DNA of 5,643 bases from Candidatus Pelagibacterales bacterium. Lineage in GTDB: Bacteria; Pseudomonadota; Alphaproteobacteria; Pelagibacterales; Pelagibacteraceae. The notes beneath the pieces were generated by a model that was not told the origin of the DNA, did not search any database, and saw nothing but the letters and a program-made list of their open reading frames with translations. Each line of letters opens with the position of its first letter. The stretch's first letter is position 1. The translations under genes and the position numbers were made by a program. Shown piece by piece: positions 1 through 5,643 of the stretch. The stretch lies in assembly GCA_016882185.1 (NCBI GenBank), contig VHCC01000054.1:1-5643 (forward strand). The letters run 5' to 3'.

Positions 1-640
1 GCTTATCATTAACCCCTGGTACATCGGTCATAAGCAAAAGTCTTTCAGCTTTAATTTGATTAGCAATCGTTCCAGCTGCCGTATCCGCATTAATATTATA
101 AACTTGTCCTTTAGCATCCATTCCCATAGGCGCTATCACAGGAATAATTTTTTCTTTAAGCAAGTTATTTAAGATCTTAATATCAATTTTCTTAGGTTCA
201 CCAACAAACCCCAACTGTTCATCAATCGCCCTATCAATATGAATTATATTATTTTTTCTAACGGTTACGGACTCTGCTTTACCTCCATAATGATTTATAG
301 CATCTCTTAGATCAGGATTTATTTCATTTAACAAAACATCTTCAACAACTTTAATAACATTTTTATCAGTGACCCTTAGTCCTGAAATAAATTTGCTTTC
401 TAGATTTTGAGCATCTAACTTAGTCTTGATTTGTGGGCCTCCTCCGTGAATGACCGTTACATCAATATCTAATTTTCTTAAAATAGCTGCATCTTGTGCA
501 AATGCTTTTGATAAACTTTGGTCAGACATTACTTGCCCACCGTATTTTAGAACTATTTTTTTATTTTTATATTTATTTAGATAAACCGAAGCTTCTTCAA
601 GTGATGGACCAAGTTCTGGCCAAAAAGACTTTATGTCCAT
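1..640 (-). CDS. argB: N-acetylglutamate kinase, 3' end missing (left edge)
   Basis: This gene encodes the cytoplasmic enzyme that phosphorylates N-acetyl-L-glutamate with ATP, the second step of arginine (ornithine) biosynthesis. Reading the minus strand from the ATG at 640-638 gives 213 uninterrupted codons to the window edge; the family usually has about 290-300 residues, so roughly a quarter is missing. Visible amino acid kinase motifs are KYGG at residues 32-35 (phosphate-binding lysine and glycines), HGGGPQI at 65-71 (acetylglutamate and phosphate site), SGLRVTD at 86-92, NINADTAAG at 182-190 and MTDVPGV at 204-210 (nucleotide site). About 24 residues precede the position where the short E. 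coli enzyme begins; they resemble the N-terminal helix of arginine-inhibited hexameric enzymes, so feedback inhibition by arginine is likely (inference). The start overlaps the yidC stop by one base (TGATG), which fixes the start and suggests translational coupling. The truncation is only the window boundary. Confidence 0.96.
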   Translation of the reverse strand, partial: MDIKSFWPELGPSLEEASVYLNKYKNKKIVLKYGGQVMSDQSLSKAFAQDAAILRKLDIDVTVIHGGGPQIKTKLDAQNLESKFISGLRVTDKNVIKVVEDVLLNEINPDLRDAINHYGGKAESVTVRKNNIIHIDRAIDEQLGFVGEPKKIDIKILNNLLKEKIIPVIAPMGMDAKGQVYNINADTAAGTIANQIKAERLLLMTDVPGVNDK

Positions 641-2334
641 CAAACAGTCTTCACCGTAGTTTTTTTCATGATGTAATACTGCTGAGCCATTGTTAAAATA
701 TTACTAGCAGTCCAATAAATCACAAGCCCCGATGGAAAACTTGCTAACATAATTGTGATAATGAAAGGAAACCATGCAAATATTTTTGCTTGAATCGGAT
801 CTGGTGGTGCTGGGTTTAATTTTTGTTGAAGATACATAGTGATGCCCATTAAAATTGGCCAAATCCCAATCATTAAAAATGTAGGTGGCTCCCAAGGAAT
901 GAGACCAAATAAATTAAAAATAGTTGTTGGATCGGCAGCTGATAAATCTTTGATCCAACCAAAAAAAGGCGCATGACGCATCTCAAGGGTTACAAAAAGC
1001 ATTTTATATACCGCAAAAAATATTGGAATTTGTACTAAGATCGGCAAACACCCTGATAATGGATTAACTTTCTCTCTTTTATAAAGAGCCATCATCTCTT
1101 GCTGAGTTCTTCTTACATCATCTTTATAAAGCTCTTTTATTCTTAACATTTCTGGCTGAAGAACTTTCATTTTGGCCATGGACTTAAATGAGTAGTTAGA
1201 AAGTGGAAAGAAAACGATTCTTACTAGTGCGGTTAATATAATAATAGCCACTCCAAAGTTTCCAACAATTTTAAAAATATAGTCTATTACAAAAAATAAG
1301 GGTTTAGTAATAAAGTAAAACCAACCCCAATCTATTGCTAAATCAAAACGGTCAATTTTTTCTTTTTCAGCATAATTGTCGATGGGATAAACTTCTTTTG
1401 CTCCAATAAAGATTTTGATATTTCCTGTTGTGCTCTTTTGAGGGTTAATTGTATTAGGTTCTGATATTATAAAATTTGCTTTATAATTATTGGTATAAGA
1501 ATATTCGCCCTTAAATGATTTACCGCTTTCTGGAATAATAGCGGACATCCAATATTTATCAGTAATTCCAAACCAACCACTTTTACCATTATAAGTTTTC
1601 TTTTCTTTTTCTACCGCTGAATAAGTTTCTTCTTTTAGGTTTTTATCAACAACACCAATTAGTCCTTCATGAAGAATATAAAAATTTTCTGTAGTAGGCT
1701 TTGCATTCTTAGTGATCTGTCCGTAATGGAATAAATCAACCGCTCTATTTTTATCATTTCTTACTGTTTCAGTAATTTTAAATAAATATTTGTCATCAAT
1801 TTCAATTTTTTTTGAAAAAATTAATCCTTCTCTACTATTCCACTCTAAAGTAATTGGTGAATTTGGTGTTAATTTCTTACCTTCTTTAATTTGCCAAAGA
1901 CTATTATTGTCTGGAACTTTGATATCAGATTTAGTGGTTGCCCAGCCCGACTCCACAAAATAACCTTGTTCATATTTTTTTGGACTAAGCAGAACAATAG
2001 GTTTGCTATTAGGATCTAATGTTTCTCTGTAATTTTTTAGTATAATATCATCAATTAATGCGCCTCTTAAAGATATAGAGCCAGATAAATTCTTATTCTC
2101 GATTAATACTCTATCGCTTTCTTTTAAAGCTTCATTTCTAGAAATAGATTTAGCTGGATTTGCTTTTGAGGGTTGAGGTGCCTCTGGCTTTTGAATACTT
2201 GTTTGAGTTTCTGTTTTTCCCTGAATTTCGGCTCTTTTCCTTTGAGCCTCTTCAGGATTTTCAAAATAGAATGACCAACCAATTAAGATTGCAGTAGACA
2301 ATATTACAGCTAGAAGAACGTTTTTATTTTCCAT
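640..2334 (-). CDS. yidC: membrane protein insertase YidC
   Basis: YidC is the Oxa1/Alb3-family insertase of the inner membrane. It inserts and folds membrane proteins alone or with SecYEG. The 564-residue product has the long Gram-negative layout: a first membrane segment at about residues 5-24, a lysine-rich and proline-rich linker to about 70, a periplasmic beta domain at about 75-325, then the conserved five-helix core. In the core, R372 in the segment LTALVRIVFFPLSN matches the essential arginine in the hydrophilic groove. Residues 381-420 are the cytoplasmic charged helical hairpin (SFKSMAKMKVLQPEM and following). The stretch NPLSGCLPILVQIPIFFAVY at 424-443 is a family hallmark, and the last helix with FPSGLVIYW lies near 533-541. 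Length and motifs indicate an intact gene. Its start lies inside the end of yidD (11-base overlap) and its stop shares a base with the argB start, so translation is probably coupled on both sides. Confidence 0.98.
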   Translation of the reverse strand: MENKNVLLAVILSTAILIGWSFYFENPEEAQRKRAEIQGKTETQTSIQKPEAPQPSKANPAKSISRNEALKESDRVLIENKNLSGSISLRGALIDDIILKNYRETLDPNSKPIVLLSPKKYEQGYFVESGWATTKSDIKVPDNNSLWQIKEGKKLTPNSPITLEWNSREGLIFSKKIEIDDKYLFKITETVRNDKNRAVDLFHYGQITKNAKPTTENFYILHEGLIGVVDKNLKEETYSAVEKEKKTYNGKSGWFGITDKYWMSAIIPESGKSFKGEYSYTNNYKANFIISEPNTINPQKSTTGNIKIFIGAKEVYPIDNYAEKEKIDRFDLAIDWGWFYFITKPLFFVIDYIFKIVGNFGVAIIILTALVRIVFFPLSNYSFKSMAKMKVLQPEMLRIKELYKDDVRRTQQEMMALYKREKVNPLSGCLPILVQIPIFFAVYKMLFVTLEMRHAPFFGWIKDLSAADPTTIFNLFGLIPWEPPTFLMIGIWPILMGITMYLQQKLNPAPPDPIQAKIFAWFPFIITIMLASFPSGLVIYWTASNILTMAQQYYIMKKTTVKTV

Positions 2335-2593
2335 CTTTAATTTTTCTATTGATTACTGGATCATAACCAAATCCGCCGCCTAAAAATTTAATAGGGTGAC
2401 ATCTTAAGATCCTAAGAATTCCTTTTAAACTTCCTTTGATAAATCCAAATTCTTTTAAAGATTGTATAAAATATTCTGAACATGTTGGATCATAATGACA
2501 TGCGTTATGAAAAAAGGGTGATATTAAAAATTTATAAAATTTAATAAAGCCTGTTAGAATTAAAGAAAAAAGTTTATCAATTTTTTTTATCAT
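2324..2593 (-). CDS. yidD: membrane protein insertion efficiency factor YidD
   Basis: YidD is a small membrane-associated protein thought to help YidC-dependent insertion. The 89-residue product has an N-terminal amphipathic to hydrophobic helix (about residues 8-27) and then the family pattern: C32 and C38 in CHYDPTCSEY, RILRCHP at residues 61-67 with C65, and a glycine-rich tail ending in GGFGYDPV at 73-80. These cysteines and the HP and YDPV signatures make the call firm. It lies between rnpA and yidC, its usual place. Its ATG overlaps the rnpA stop by one base (TAATG), and its last 11 bases overlap the start of yidC in another frame. No strong Shine-Dalgarno sequence precedes it, in keeping with translational coupling. 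The length is slightly above the common 70-85 residues because of a lysine-rich C-terminal tail. Confidence 0.96.
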   Translation of the reverse strand: MIKKIDKLFSLILTGFIKFYKFLISPFFHNACHYDPTCSEYFIQSLKEFGFIKGSLKGILRILRCHPIKFLGGGFGYDPVINRKIKDGK

Positions 2594-2946
2594 TATTTTA
2601 ACGAGCTAAATTTATATCCAAGTTCTTGAACTATTTTATTAAAATCAACATCATATATTTTTGATTTTGCAAAAACAGCATACTTATATTTATTGTTAAA
2701 TGAATCAATCTCAGTAATCGCTTTACGTGCAGCCATTTTTAATCTTCTTCTAATTTTATTTCTTTTTACTGCATTTCCGAGCTTTTTAGCTGAAACAAAA
2801 CTCATATGAATTTTATTTATTTCAGGAGTAGTTTCTTTGTTGGCATAATAAATAGTAAATAAATCAGAGCTTACTTTTTTTGCTGAAAGAATTTTTTTAA
2901 ATTCAGAATTGCCCTTAAGACTTTCAAATTTTAGAGTCTTGGGCAT
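2593..2946 (-). CDS. rnpA: ribonuclease P protein component
   Basis: RnpA is the protein subunit of RNase P, which with the RnpB RNA removes the 5' leader from precursor tRNAs in the cytoplasm. The 117-residue product is basic and carries the diagnostic RNR motif KLGNAVKRNKIRRRLK at residues 55-70, the arginine-rich helix that contacts the catalytic RNA. The N-terminus (MPKTLKFESLKGNSEFKKIL) fits the family pattern of a basic lead followed by a helix containing a phenylalanine. The C-terminus has the usual late strand and helix (YAVFAKSKI, FNKIVQEL). The length matches the usual 110-130 residues. The ATG lies 3 bases after the rpmH stop, and the TAA shares one base with the yidD start. The conserved rpmH-rnpA pairing supports the assignment. 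Confidence 0.97.
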   Translation of the reverse strand: MPKTLKFESLKGNSEFKKILSAKKVSSDLFTIYYANKETTPEINKIHMSFVSAKKLGNAVKRNKIRRRLKMAARKAITEIDSFNNKYKYAVFAKSKIYDVDFNKIVQELGYKFSSLK

Positions 2947-2949
2947 GAC

Positions 2950-3084
2950 TTAAGCCGATACAGATTTTCTTCCCTTAAATCTTCTTCGCGCAATAACTTT
3001 TCGACCACCTTTAGTTGCCATACGTGATCTAAAACCGTGTCTTCGTTTTCTTACTAATTTGCTTGGCTGATAGGTTCTTTTCAT
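2950..3084 (-). CDS. rpmH: large ribosomal subunit protein bL34
   Basis: This gene encodes bL34, a small, very basic protein of the 50S ribosomal subunit that packs into 23S rRNA. The minus strand from the ATG at 3084-3082 gives 44 residues and a TAA at 2952-2950. It begins MKRTYQPSKLVRKRRHGF and continues with the family-typical segment RMATKGGRKVIARRR (residues 21-35), ending in a lysine- and arginine-rich tail. Forty-four residues is a standard bL34 length, so the gene is complete. It is the first gene of the leftward run; rnpA follows after 3 bases. Arginine and glycine content makes it less AT-rich than its neighbours, as expected for this protein. There is no clear Shine-Dalgarno sequence; the leader just upstream is AT-rich. 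Confidence 0.97.
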   Translation of the reverse strand: MKRTYQPSKLVRKRRHGFRSRMATKGGRKVIARRRFKGRKSVSA

Positions 3085-3106
3085 TGTGATAATTAGAATT
3101 TGGCTA

Positions 3107-3135
3107 TTTATAAGTAAATTGTTAAATCATGTACA
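3107..3135 (-). promoter_or_regulatory. predicted sigma-70-type promoter of the rpmH operon
   Basis: On the minus strand, TGTACA (3135-3130, four of six matches to TTGACA) and TATAAA (3112-3107, five of six matches to TATAAT) are separated by exactly 17 bases. Transcription would start near 3100, leaving a leader of about 15 bases before the rpmH ATG at 3084. It is the only sizeable gap upstream of the five-gene run, so a promoter is expected here. In such AT-rich DNA, -10-like hexamers are common, so the match is suggestive rather than proven. The remaining bases of the 3085-3165 gap must also serve the plus-strand gene starting at 3166, for which no equally good promoter is visible. Confidence 0.45.
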
Positions 3136-3165
3136 GTAAAAGTTTTTATTTAATAAGTTTTAAAA

Positions 3166-3882
3166 ATGACGCAATTATCAAAGCTTAAAATTATTTTAGG
3201 ATTAATTTATCTTTTAATTGTAGCTTTCGTTACATACTTATTTTTTTATTATGAAATTTACAATTATGTAAGTTCTGATTTTATAAAGAATGATAGAAAA
3301 GTAATTATTACTTTTATTGAAAAAAATATTTTTATCTATTCTTTTTTATTTTTTTTATTCTCTTCTGTTTGGTTTTTTTTACTTGGCTTTGGTTTTCCAC
3401 TTGTAATTGCGGCGGGTTTTCTTTTTGGTTCTTTTTTAGGATCAGTCCTATTACTTATGGGCTTTGCTATCGGCTCAACAGCTTTATATATTTTTGCAAA
3501 TCATTATTTCAAAGATTTAGTATTTAAGTATTTTTCAAGTAAATATAAAAGTTTAGATAGTCACTTTAAAAATAATGACTTTGCATATTTATTATTTTTA
3601 AGATTAGTTCCAGGTATCCCATCGCAAGCAGGAACATTGATTCCAATATTATTTAATATGAAACTTAAAAAAATATTTCTTTCAAATATTTTTGGTCCAG
3701 CTCCCGGTACATTTATTTTTGTTAGTTTAGTTTCAGGAATTAGTTCTAAAATTGAAGAAGGGGTACAATTTAATTTAGATTTACTCTCAGATCCAAAAGT
3801 CTCAGTACCCTTAACAGCTCTCGGTATAATGGTTTTAGTGGTTAATTTTATAAAGCAGAAATTTTTTAAGAGTAAAATTTGA
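3166..3882 (+). CDS. TVP38/TMEM64 family (VTT-domain) inner membrane protein
   Basis: This is a 238-residue polytopic membrane protein of the TVP38/TMEM64 group, part of the DedA/VTT superfamily. Members are linked to lipid or lipid-carrier movement across membranes, but the substrate is unknown here. There is an N-terminal membrane segment (about 9-28) and a hydrophobic segment at 56-74. The VTT core follows with FGFPLVIAAGFLFGSFLG at 75-92 and FAIGSTALYIFANHYF at 100-115, then the re-entrant element FLRLVPGIP at 144-152 with R146, P149 and P152. Further membrane segments lie near 171-192 and 213-229. An in-frame TAA at 3154-3156 precedes the ATG with no other start between, which fixes the start; no Shine-Dalgarno sequence is evident. 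After P152 the family usually has hydrophobic residues and an asparagine (PFxLVN-like); here it reads SQAGT. It is divergent from rpmH and overlaps the next gene by 4 bases, so the two form a likely operon. Confidence 0.85.
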   Translation: MTQLSKLKIILGLIYLLIVAFVTYLFFYYEIYNYVSSDFIKNDRKVIITFIEKNIFIYSFLFFLFSSVWFFLLGFGFPLVIAAGFLFGSFLGSVLLLMGFAIGSTALYIFANHYFKDLVFKYFSSKYKSLDSHFKNNDFAYLLFLRLVPGIPSQAGTLIPILFNMKLKKIFLSNIFGPAPGTFIFVSLVSGISSKIEEGVQFNLDLLSDPKVSVPLTALGIMVLVVNFIKQKFFKSKI

Positions 3883-4823
3883 ATACATTTTTTAAAAATA
3901 GTTTTTTAGATATTAAGGATATTTGTTTACCTTTATATAAAATATTAATTCCTTTTATTTTCATCATCAAAATTTTAGAAGAGATTGGAATTGTAAAGAT
4001 TATTTCAAATTTCTTTGAGCCCATCGTTCAATTAATGGGTTTACCTTCTGAGTTTGGTATTATTTGGGTCACAGCTATTATCGTAAATGTTTATGCTGCT
4101 ATTGTTTTATTTATCAATATTGTACCAACTTTAGATTTAACAGTTGCACAAGTTACAGTTTTAACTTTAATTATTTTAATTGCTCACAACATTTTAATCG
4201 AAAGTGCAATTTCAAGAGCTGCTGGAGTATCCTTTTTTTATGCATCGTTTTTGCGAATTGGGATTGCTTTTTTAGCAGGATTTATTCTTAATAAAATTTA
4301 TTTTCATACAGGATATTTACAGGAAAAGTTTAGTTTGGTTTTGGAGCAGAGAACAATTGTAACAGATTATTATTCTTGGTTCTTAGGGCAAATTGAAAAC
4401 CTTATTTATATTTTTTTTATAATTTGTATTTTAGTTTTCTCGTTAAATATTTTAAAAAAAATTGGTGTTGAGCAACTTATAAAAAAAATCCTTGAAAACC
4501 CATTAAAGCTTATGGGCATAGGATCTGGTGCTATTAATATAATTATTGTGGGCTTGACTATTGGTCTTCAATTTGGAGGCGGATTATTAATAAAGGAGGC
4601 AAAATCCGGCACTGTTGATAAACAGAGTATTTTACTTTCCTTGTCTTTATTAAATTTAATTCATGCAATTATTGAAGATACAATTTTAATGATGATTATT
4701 GGCGGACATATTTCAGGAGTTTTATTTTTTAGAATTATATTTTGTTTAATAATCGTTTTTTTAATTCTTTATTTATATAAAAAATTCAGTGGATTATTTA
4801 AATTTGTCTTTGTTAAGATTTAA
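3879..4823 (+). CDS. Gate/nucleoside-recognition-domain-like membrane protein
   Basis: This is a very hydrophobic protein of 314 residues with about eight membrane segments. It resembles the Gate (nucleoside recognition) domain family that includes SpmA/SpmB-like proteins and parts of some transporters; no substrate can be assigned. It appears to be an internal duplication. Residues 30-53 (helix, IGIVKIISNFFEP, then LMGLPS) match residues 187-216 (helix, IGVEQLIKKILENP, then LMGIGS). HNILIE at 103-108 in the first half is mirrored by HAIIED at 262-267 in the second. The halves are joined by a linker at about 142-170. The start is TTG at 3879, overlapping the TGA of the preceding gene (TTGA); the next in-frame methionine is residue 53, inside the first repeat, so TTG is the only sensible start. 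A weak AAGAG lies 6 bases before it. The 3' end overlaps the convergent transporter gene by 11 bases. The fold call is by pattern recognition only. Confidence 0.7.
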   Translation: MNTFFKNSFLDIKDICLPLYKILIPFIFIIKILEEIGIVKIISNFFEPIVQLMGLPSEFGIIWVTAIIVNVYAAIVLFINIVPTLDLTVAQVTVLTLIILIAHNILIESAISRAAGVSFFYASFLRIGIAFLAGFILNKIYFHTGYLQEKFSLVLEQRTIVTDYYSWFLGQIENLIYIFFIICILVFSLNILKKIGVEQLIKKILENPLKLMGIGSGAINIIIVGLTIGLQFGGGLLIKEAKSGTVDKQSILLSLSLLNLIHAIIEDTILMMIIGGHISGVLFFRIIFCLIIVFLILYLYKKFSGLFKFVFVKI

Positions 4824-4827
4824 ATTT
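4796..4827. repeat. 10-base direct repeat at the convergent gene junction
   Basis: The sequence ATTTAAATTT occurs at 4796-4805 and again at 4818-4827, 12 bases apart, across the overlapping 3' ends of the two convergent genes. Because the unit is nearly self-complementary, TAAATTT at 4799-4805 could also pair with AAATTTA at 4822-4828 around a 16-base loop. The stem would contain only A-T pairs and has no adjoining U-tract, so it is a poor intrinsic terminator. In DNA this AT-rich the repeat may be chance. It is recorded because it is the only repeated structure at a site where transcription from both sides should end. Confidence 0.3.
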
Positions 4828-5643
4828 AGAAGCACAAAAAGTAGCTATTAATCCCGCTATTCCTAAAAAAGAAAATGCTAAAATCCAATTCGTATTTTCT
4901 CCAATAGGCTCATGATTATTTGTAATATCAATGATAAATCCAAAAATAGCTGGAGTTGCCGATCCAAATCCAATTCCTAAAATTGAACGATAAGCAATAG
5001 TTCGGCCAACACAAAACTTTGGAGTACTTTCTGTTAAAGCTGCTGTTAATACACCAGAGTCTCCAATTGCAAAAAAACTATAAAGAATCGAAATGATAAT
5101 AATAAAAAATATATTCAATTCTACAGTCCATCCAATTAAAAAAGATAAACCTGCACTTAATAAAGAAAAAGATACTAATATTTTTTTTCTACCTAAGCTA
5201 TCGGATAAATAACCTGCGATAACAGATGAAAAGACCCCTGATAAATGTATGGAAAAACCGATTAGAATGCCAACGCTCAAAGCAGTCATAGATATCTTAT
5301 TTATGATAATGATACTTAAAAATACAGGCAGCCAAGACCAAAGCCCAAATAATTCTATAGCATGCGCTGTGTATCCGGTTATTAAAAATTTTGTTTTTTT
5401 GTTTTGGTTTAGGAAAAATTTTTTATTTGATTGAGGAAATAAATAATTTTTAAAACAATCTTTATAAACTGCAATTGAAAGAAAAACTGCCCCTATTAGG
5501 CTAATTAAAGAAGCATTTAAAAAACTAATTTTATATCCATAATTTGTTGTGACAATATAACTAAGTGTTAAAGATAAAGCATATCCAAATGATTGACTGC
5601 CAAGCATAATTCCCATGGCTGTACCTTTATTTTTTGATTTAAA
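4813..5643 (-). CDS. major facilitator superfamily transporter, 5' end missing (right edge)
   Basis: This is an inner membrane secondary transporter of the MFS type with unknown substrate. The frame is open from the right edge to the TAA at 4815-4813, giving 276 residues. An ATG at 5616-5614 is not the true start: the codons before it stay open to the edge and encode a typical loop before helix 5 (KGTAMGIMLGSQSFGY). Helices 5-12 are present; helices 1-4, about 120 residues, lie outside the window. The helix 8-9 loop carries the MFS motif GYLSDSLGRKKI (residues 144-155 of the fragment; D148, G151, R152). Further marks are YTAHAIELFGLWSWLP (91-106) at helix 7 and GDSGVLTAALTESTP (194-208) in and after helix 10, with R214 shortly after. 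Similar H/E/LFG-W motifs occur in MFS proteins annotated only as generic transporters. The gene overlaps the convergent Gate-like gene by 11 bases. There is no sign of a frameshift. Confidence 0.9.
   Translation of the reverse strand, partial: FKSKNKGTAMGIMLGSQSFGYALSLTLSYIVTTNYGYKISFLNASLISLIGAVFLSIAVYKDCFKNYLFPQSNKKFFLNQNKKTKFLITGYTAHAIELFGLWSWLPVFLSIIIINKISMTALSVGILIGFSIHLSGVFSSVIAGYLSDSLGRKKILVSFSLLSAGLSFLIGWTVELNIFFIIIISILYSFFAIGDSGVLTAALTESTPKFCVGRTIAYRSILGIGFGSATPAIFGFIIDITNNHEPIGENTNWILAFSFLGIAGLIATFCASKFKS

Noticed and set aside
496..696. Plus-strand open frame of 66 codons
   Set aside because: It lies antisense to argB and the end of yidC, both firmly identified. The translation has no recognisable domain, and it has no intergenic space of its own.
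704..895. Minus-strand open frame of 63 codons
   Set aside because: It is an alternate frame inside the conserved core of yidC, and its translation shows no family features.
3085..3165. Replication origin next to rpmH, as in some bacteria with dnaA-rpmH order
   Set aside because: No dnaA gene, DnaA-box cluster or iterated repeat is visible in the 81 bases, and alphaproteobacterial origins are usually elsewhere.
4064..4291. Plus-strand open frame of 75 codons rich in Cys, Phe, Tyr and Asn
   Set aside because: It is a shifted frame of the Gate-like gene; the odd composition is what hydrophobic T-rich codons give when read out of frame.
4592..4599. Strong Shine-Dalgarno-like AAAGGAGG inside the Gate-like gene
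   Set aside because: It encodes Ile-Lys-Glu-Ala in frame, and no start codon sits at a suitable distance downstream, so an internal start is unlikely.
4799..4828. Intrinsic terminator at the convergent junction
   Set aside because: The possible stem has only seven A-T pairs, a 16-base loop and no U-tract, so it would not be stable enough for a standard terminator.
5249..5434. Plus-strand open frame of 61 codons
   Set aside because: It is antisense to the MFS transporter in a region encoding conserved helices 7 and 8, with no domain or start context.
5614..5616. ATG as the true start of the transporter gene
   Set aside because: The frame remains open upstream to the window edge and encodes the expected loop before helix 5, so the gene is cut by the window, not short.

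Overview
The window looks like a piece of the chromosome of an AT-rich, strongly streamlined alphaproteobacterium. The best guess is the SAR11 clade (Pelagibacterales) or a relative. This rests on visible AT richness, A/T-ending codons, lysine- and isoleucine-rich proteins, almost no intergenic DNA, and the order rpmH-rnpA-yidD-yidC-argB. The taxonomic call is an inference, not a database result.

Positions 1-3084 hold a minus-strand, head-to-tail run read from right to left: rpmH (ribosomal protein bL34), rnpA (RNase P protein), yidD (membrane insertion efficiency factor), yidC (membrane protein insertase) and argB (N-acetylglutamate kinase, cut by the left edge). Only 3 bases in this run are non-coding. 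The other junctions overlap by 1, 11 and 1 bases, so the genes are probably co-transcribed and translationally coupled. The run joins ribosome and tRNA maturation, membrane protein biogenesis and arginine biosynthesis. No engB/yihA GTPase gene lies between yidC and argB, where many alphaproteobacteria carry it.

Positions 3085-3165 are the only real intergenic space. It is an 81-base divergent region with a plausible sigma-70-type promoter for the rpmH operon.

Positions 3166-4823 hold two plus-strand membrane protein genes joined by a 4-base TTGA overlap: a TVP38/TMEM64 (VTT-domain, DedA-superfamily) protein and an internally duplicated protein resembling Gate/nucleoside-recognition domain proteins. 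Neither has a firm function. Their coupling makes them the least explained part of the window.

Positions 4813-5643 hold the C-terminal two thirds of a major facilitator superfamily transporter on the minus strand, cut by the right edge. Its end overlaps the end of the Gate-like gene by 11 bases, tail to tail, with no visible GC-rich terminator. I found no RNA genes, mobile elements, CRISPR arrays or clear pseudogenes.
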